Shown piece by piece: positions 31,901-36,884 of a DNA stretch of 36,884 nt. Under the pieces are notes generated by a model. That model did not search any database. It was not told the DNA's origin and worked only from the letters and a program-made list of their open reading frames with translations. The stretch's first letter is position 1. Each line of letters begins with the position of its first letter. The stretch spans positions 1 to 36,884 of the forward strand of contig LWCA01000248.1 in the NCBI GenBank assembly GCA_001642005.1, written 5' to 3'. The DNA is from Intoshia linei. Taxonomy: Eukaryota > Orthonectida > Rhopaluridae. A program made the position numbers and the translations under genes.

Positions 31901-32835
31901 TGTCCATGGCGGTTCAGTTTATTTTATTTAAAAAGATAATTACAACATTCAATTTACATTGCATTTTTCAAACCCCAAAAATAATAATTCATAAATTTTA
32001 TGAATGCTGTCAAAATAACCTAAAATAAACTAAAAAATATAAAGGGTGTATGCCTCAGTATTTATTATTGAAGTAGGTATACATTTAATAATTATATTGA
32101 AATTTTAATAAATATTCCATTTCTAAAATTGAACTACGATTCTTAGGTATCATTTTAAATTTCACAATACTTCATAAATTACAAAATGTTTAGAAAAATA
32201 TAATACGAATTTTTGGCCGTAAAAGTGTCAATTGATGATAATGCACTCATCTTGAAAATCTGTATTTGAATTTGTGTTTTAAAAAATTCTAAGACTCTTA
32301 GTTTTGTAGATAAACGGTAACAAACAGACTATGAAATTCAATGTTACATAAGGAGGTAGTATTCATTTCGATATTTTTGGTTGATTCTGCTTAAAAACTT
32401 TATCTGACAAATAAAATTTTTTGCCAGTACTGTTCGTTCTCGCTGTACCCTATTGACCGTGAATCGATGGAAAATGGGGGATAATAATTTATCTTATAAA
32501 CGATTATAATGATGATAAATTCTCACCTATCAATGAGTAGTTCCAATGAAACAATGTGATTAACTTCATTATCAGTGGGTTCCTTATTTTGCATACAATT
32601 TGGTACAAATTTATGACATTCTATCAGGGAATCAATGTCAATGTGTAAAGCATTCTTGTTTGGAAATCTATTCAAATATACATAAATCCTAAAATTTTTG
32701 TTGATAGTACTTCCAAGATAATGTTTTAAAATCTTCATCAACATTACCAATCAATTTTATAATTAATCTGTTGATGTCTACTACATCATTTTGCAAAGAT
32801 TCGATGCATAATTCATTTCCTATGAATGCACTCAT
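28957..32835 (-). CDS. CCDC157: CCDC157-like coiled-coil protein
   Basis: Exons on the minus strand: 32711-32835, 32527-32667, 31531-31672, 30504-31083, 30141-30344 (or to 30360), 29578-29754, 29351-29513 and 28957-29306; about 630 aa. The N-terminal ~115 residues fit the conserved head of CCDC157: start MSAFIGNELCIESLQND, then SWKFPNK, a DIDSLIE segment and SLELLIDRCMLM. The rest is almost pure coiled coil rich in Lys, Glu, Asn and Leu. Mammalian CCDC157 is linked to Golgi/acrosome formation in sperm; its role outside vertebrates is open. The join between the 30504-31083 and 30141-30344 exons does not keep phase with simple GT..AG sites (phase 1 donor at 30503, phase 0 or 2 acceptors), so a small exon or an edge is missing there. 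The gene converges on NLE1, 218 bp between stops. Confidence 0.72.
31180..31528 (+). repeat. Dispersed repeat, diverged right part
   Basis: It shares the order of blocks (AT-rich run, 'TTTGGTGTTTTGTCCCTGAA' block near 31399-31418, TTTATATAAGTAAGAATT end) with the right half of the family. Its last bases (TAAGAATTAC) form the splice donor of the adjoining CCDC157 exon on the other strand. Confidence 0.5.
32210..32352 (+). repeat. Dispersed repeat, right-end fragment
   Basis: AAAATTCTAAGACTCTTAGT, the AAACGGTAACA word and TTACATAAGGAGG match the family's right end (compare 25000-25081). It lies in intron 2 of the CCDC157-like gene. Confidence 0.5.
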
Positions 32836-33256
32836 AACAAACTAAAGTTTACACGTGAGCACCATCGAATTTCAATGTTAAATTACCTTATGGTTTGATT
32901 TTTTTTATCGATACTTTATTTAATGTGACAATAGATTAATTCAAATTTTATTTGTTTATATGTTACCAGTATAGTTGTTGTTTATGTTAGTTATTTCAGT
33001 CTAATAATATTTTCTAACTGACAGAATTTATAATTTAGTCTAATATCCTAGCCCTCACTAGTACATTTAAAATGGAGTATATTATAAACCTGATAGAAAG
33101 TGTTAACTTTATGGTCGAGCGATGATAATTGATGAATACATGTAGAACATGTATTAATGTTTATGAAAATTCACAATGTAAAATAACTGATTAAATACAA
33201 ACAAATAGTATATAGAAAAAGTAAATACAGTGGAATCTCGATTATACATACAGCAA

Positions 33257-34810
33257 ATCCTTACTTACATAATATGCTACGCGATTTTTGTTTGTGTGTG
33301 TTCCACTTTATTGAAATAACTACCAGTCTTAAAATTTTATAAAGTCCACATTTCAAATACAGTTTTTTTCGGGACATATAATAAGATAAATTTCAACCTC
33401 TCAAACTCACATCTTACGGGTTAAAAACTCAAATTGTCCTTTTTTTTGAAAATCGAACGAGTTGGAGAATTTAAAAAAATATATACGCTGATACGGATTT
33501 TAAAATCATAAACATTATCATAAATTTAAATATAAAAAAATTATATCATCAGTGCCAAAACCCCAAATTACCCTTCTTTTTTTAATGAAAACAGTCCTAA
33601 AAATTCAAAAAATTTCAATCCGAATAATTGACGACTTCACGGTCAAAAAAGCATTTTAGTATTGATATATTTTTTTTCCAAAATATTTTATTTAATTAAA
33701 AAATGTAAAATAATTAAGTCAGAAAATTCAAAAAAAAATAATTTTGATAGACTTTATGCTAGTTGATATAAATACAAAAGTTCAACCCGAGAAATCTACA
33801 CATTCCCGATGAAAAATAATTTTTAATGTTATCAACCAATATTTTTCAAATATTTCAATTAAAATAAAAATATTAATATTGATCGTACAATTTCAAAAAA
33901 AATGTCCATTGAACATCTCCACATTTTCAATAACGAAATATGGGTTAACATCTATATAATTCATTCCTTCGAAATTATTTTCATTGCTGCGCAATTTTTA
34001 AATTCTCATTTTTAAAACATTTTAAATAAAAACTAAATCAACGAAACTAAAATAATACAACTTTATTAATATCGTTTTTATATTTATGTTGTAATAGTGA
34101 AGTTCCTTGGAGCAAATGTATTTTATCTATAATTTAATAATGTTAGATTCGAATATTGAATCTACAAGATTCCTTCAGATCTAATTACCTATCTATCAGT
34201 GGCGACTCTCCAACTCGGACTACTCTGGCAAAGCCCGATTTAATATTTTTTGAAAAATATTAAAAAAAATAAAATATTTAATATTTTCTAGTGTTAAATT
34301 TCTTAATAATTGTTAAATTAGTTTCTAATTTGTAAATATGAACACAATTATATATTCAGTTTGAAATTAAGAAAAGATAATTCACTTGACAATCACTTAA
34401 AAGCGAAATATTTGCATAAATGTTTAAATTAATTTAAAATTCAAATACATATAAACTCTGGCATATTTAAATTTGTTTACTAATTTGATTTTTGAGATAT
34501 TATTTTCAAATATAATTTAAAAAAAATTAGCCCAAGTAATCTCGATTAGCCAGAGTCGCCACTGCTATCTATCATATTACCACTACAATTTACTACAATC
34601 CTTTGCAATATTGGTAAAATTCGACTGACTATGTTTATGTTTATAAAGTCAAGATTCGGTTAATTATTTATTTTATTTTTAATTAATTGTTATACATTTT
34701 TAAGTATTTATTAAATTGGTACTGAATATATATCATCACATTAAAAATGAAAAATAGGTTTTTATAATTTTATTTTTTCTGGAATATATGCTATTTATGA
34801 CAATATAATA
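33257..34810 (-). repeat. Dispersed repeat, long reverse copy split by a MITE
   Basis: Read on the minus strand it follows 9430-10531 almost throughout, including AAAATGTCCATTGAACATCT (33899), the ATATACGCTGATACGGATTT word (33481) and AATCCTTACTTACATAATAT at its edge (33257). About 100 bp around 34095-34196 and 34573-34590 have no match in the 9430 copy, and a 368-bp MITE sits between them. Confidence 0.78.
34197..34564. mobile_element. hAT-type MITE, 368 bp, exact 8-bp TSD
   Basis: Terminal inverted repeats CAGTGGCGACTCT and AGAGTCGCCACTG are perfect over 13 bp. The target duplication CTATCTAT is present at 34189-34196 and 34565-34572. No coding capacity. It is nested in the reverse dispersed-repeat copy. 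Confidence 0.9.
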
Positions 34811-34913
34811 TAAAAAACTAAAATCATAGGTTAGTTTTCACTCATTTCTCATGCCGTACGACCCCGAATTTTTTTATTTTCTAAAATTCAATCAAAATGT
34901 TAACACCTTAATC

Positions 34914-35159
34914 CAGTGCTTTCCAACCATTTTTGGTTGGCGACACAATAATCAATAAAATAAACGATTGATTAATAAATATAGTTCAACCAATTTTTTC
35001 TAATATAATCTGAAAATTTATCATCCTCACTAAAAATATCTTTGATTTGCATTTTTACGTCTTCCAATTGTATTGTCTACTAATAGAATTTAAAAAAAAA
35101 ATGAATAAAATTTTAAGTTTGGCGACACACAAAAGTGTCACGACACACCGGTTGGAAAG
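34914..35159. mobile_element. hAT-type MITE, 246 bp, right tip shortened
   Basis: The left end CAGTGCTTTCCAACC pairs with GGTTGGAAAG at the right; the outer five bases expected at the right tip are missing. Even so, CCTTAATC is duplicated exactly at 34906-34913 and 35160-35167. The internal motif TTGGCGACACA occurs twice near the ends. Confidence 0.78.
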
Positions 35160-35169
35160 CCTTAATCTA

Positions 35170-36622
35170 TACTCCATCGCAGCAATTTTGCAATTGGTAA
35201 AAACTAGTCTCAGTGAAACTCTAAGTCTCAATTTTTTATGCATTAATCAGCGAAGCAAGATCTATCATAGGTTTATAAAAAAATAAAAAAATGGGCCAAA
35301 TTAATTCGTAGAAATTGACCTTATTTATTTATATGTAAATATGAAAGTCTCGACAATTTTGCAAAACAATAACTATAATTATTTATTTACATATTAAATA
35401 TATATTATATTCTATACATCTATCAAATTTCCATTATTCATCATAACCTCGTACATTTTTGAATGAAATGATTTATGTAGCCCTATAATCAGGTCTTTTT
35501 CCTTTAAATAGAGTTCCTGGACAATATGAGATATTTTCTGCCATACATGCATTTTCGAATTAAATTGTGAACCATCATATAGCCGATTCGTCATAATTGA
35601 CCATAGATTTTCTATTGGGAATATATCAGAAGAATAAGGAAGCCAACCTAATAATTTTATTGATTCAGCAGCAAACCTTTCCCTTGTTTTTTTGCTCACA
35701 TAAGGTCTAGCATTATCTTGTTGAAATATAAAGCCAGAAACTATGTTACTTAGTTCAGTAAATACATCTTCAAATAAAATTTAAATATACGAATCGCTAT
35801 TAACGGTATGGTCGAATTTCCTAATCATAACATTCCCGCAAGATGTTAAACAATCTCAAATCATTATGAATCCACCTGAAAATGCTCTTTTTCGAAATTT
35901 TAATGGATTCCACATGATATTATCACTTCCATCTAAAGAAAATCTACATTCATTTGAAAATACGATTTTATCGATATCAACCATATTAAAAAAAGGTTGC
36001 GTAGAAAATTTAGGCGGCCATTCTTTTGTGCATCACTCAATGTCAATTTTTGCAATGAACGTCGATACTTCAAACCGCTATCATTAAGGTCCCGTCAAAT
36101 ATTTGCTCCTGAAGGGACACATCGCATACGGGAAGCAACGGATGTAGACGTAACAACCCTTCCAGATTTTTAAACTCATCAGTAGACTTTTTAATTGCTT
36201 TTTGAACTATTTCTTTTTTTAAAGTTGTAAATCGCTTCGATTTGATTGATCTTTATTCATTTGAAATGTTATAAAAGAAACATTGCGGATTTTTGCGATA
36301 TTTACCTTTTCGATACCATCCTTCAAATCTTTTTCTATTAATTTTGTAATAATATTTGACAGTGTCATTTGCAATAATAAAAACAGTTTAAAAGCAATTA
36401 TTTGTCATGAAATCCGAGTTTATTATGTTTTCAATAGTTTTGCAAAATTAATAAGACGTTTAAAGTAACAAAATAATTAAAAACTTCAATTTTTTTCAGA
36501 TTATGTTTTAATTTTTTACCAATGAAAGATCTTGCCAAATCGTTTAATATATAAAAAATTGAAAAACATAGCATGTAGTTTAGATTGCTTTATATCAATT
36601 GCAAAATTGCTGCGAGAAAGTA
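35170..36622 (-). mobile_element. Tc1-like element, full length (~1453 bp), decayed
   Basis: Inverted termini share TACT-x3-TCGCAGCAATTTTGCAATTG at about 35170-35196 and, reversed, 36596-36622, with TA on both sides (35168-35169 and 36623-36624). The length is that of an intact Tc1-type transposon. The transposase inside, on the minus strand, is broken (next entry). The element begins two bases after the target duplication of the MITE at 34914. Confidence 0.78.
35412..36260 (-). pseudogene. Tc1-like transposase pseudogene
   Basis: Reading on the minus strand, family landmarks come in the right order: a basic N-terminal part, LKYRRSLQKLTLSDAQ, IVFSNECRFSLDGSDN (first catalytic Asp replaced by Asn), GGFIMI followed by a stop where relatives have a Trp codon, RKFDHTVNSD, FIFQQDNARPYVSKKT (second Asp), and LPYSSDIFPIENLW (third acidic residue, Glu or Asp position near this motif). 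At least two or three in-frame stops and one frameshift near 36170 were seen. The last 95 codons (35412-35699) are still open. It cannot make an active enzyme. Confidence 0.85.
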
Positions 36623-36884
36623 TATATTATGGGGTGTGAACAAATTTTTATATCAAAAGTGCACCATTCCACCATATGAACATTTTGAAAATATTCAATT
36701 TGCACCCAATCTTACCTCTCAACTGTTAAAAAAAACCCTGGGGCATCGCCTCTAAAGTTTTGAACAATATATCGCTCATAGTAACTAATATATGACAATT
36801 TTCTTATAAATATTATTTTAAATATAAAATTTTTTATACAAATAGATATAAAGATGCGCAAAATTATCGTCTAGCGAATGATGA
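36623..36884. other. Window end, nothing recognised
   Basis: AT-rich flank of the Tc1-like element with no ORF or repeat end. Confidence 0.5.

Larger units (their letters stand above)
32836..35169. other. Gene-free stretch made mostly of repeat and MITEs
   Basis: After about 400 bp of plain AT-rich sequence upstream of the CCDC157-like start codon (its likely promoter), the stretch is a reverse dispersed-repeat copy with one MITE inside, then a second MITE. The ORFs at 35047-35286 cross the second MITE and are not supported. Confidence 0.6.

Noticed and set aside
32689-32710. A 22-nt intron in the first exons of the CCDC157-like gene that keeps frame.
   Set aside because: Using the acceptor at 32668 instead gives a normal 43-nt intron and recreates the family motif SWKFP, so the tiny intron is an artefact.
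35047-35286. ORFs on both strands across the second MITE.
   Set aside because: They cross the MITE boundary and part of the Tc1-like TIR, so they are chance frames.

Overview
This looks like a very AT-rich metazoan nuclear genome. The evidence is spliced genes with GT..AG introns that are mostly 34-60 nt, the standard genetic code, AATAAA poly(A) signals, animal gene families (FKBP4/5-type immunophilin, PRPF38A, NLE1/Notchless, CCDC157, ShKT secreted proteins, an immunoglobulin-domain membrane protein) and DNA transposons of the Tc1/mariner and hAT types. The tiny introns and compact gene pairs point to a streamlined invertebrate. An orthonectid or similar parasite is a guess, not something the sequence proves. 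All exon models were made by hand from reading frame, splice signals and protein-family fit.

Layout: 1-249 is the broken 3' end of a probable LTR-retrotransposon pol, with a polypurine tract. At 904-3166 (+) lies a complete eight-exon FKBP with one catalytic-type FKBP domain, one degenerate FKBP domain and TPRs. It converges within 33 bp on an unrecognised coiled-coil gene (3200-3767, -). The PRPF38A gene follows (3949-4815, -, no intron). Two blocks of a degenerate 21-bp minisatellite separate it from a divergent gene for secreted ShKT-domain proteins (5753-8764, +). A small secreted Cys-rich peptide gene sits at 10608 and an unrecognised three-exon gene at 11848-12336.

The middle (12.3-18.6 kb) is nearly gene-free. 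It holds a 962-bp Tc1/mariner deletion derivative with long terminal inverted repeats and a truncated transposase. At 18588-23841 (+) is a seven-exon gene for a signal-peptide / Ig / single-TM protein resembling the neuregulin/Vein architecture but without a clear EGF domain. At 25913-28738 (+) is a complete twelve-exon NLE1 gene. It converges on a CCDC157-like coiled-coil gene (28957-32835, -). The last 4 kb is a transposon cluster: a dispersed-repeat copy split by a hAT MITE, a second hAT-type MITE, and a full-length but decayed Tc1-like element.

A dispersed repeat with conserved ends occurs at least nine times, whole or in part, and explains most of the long non-coding stretches. Five hAT-type MITEs are recognisable, four of them with exact 8-bp target-site duplications; one has a natural empty site in a sister repeat copy. 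The genes show no operon-like link; they are housekeeping genes (ribosome assembly, splicing, protein folding) mixed with secreted or surface proteins. No tRNA, rRNA or CRISPR was found.
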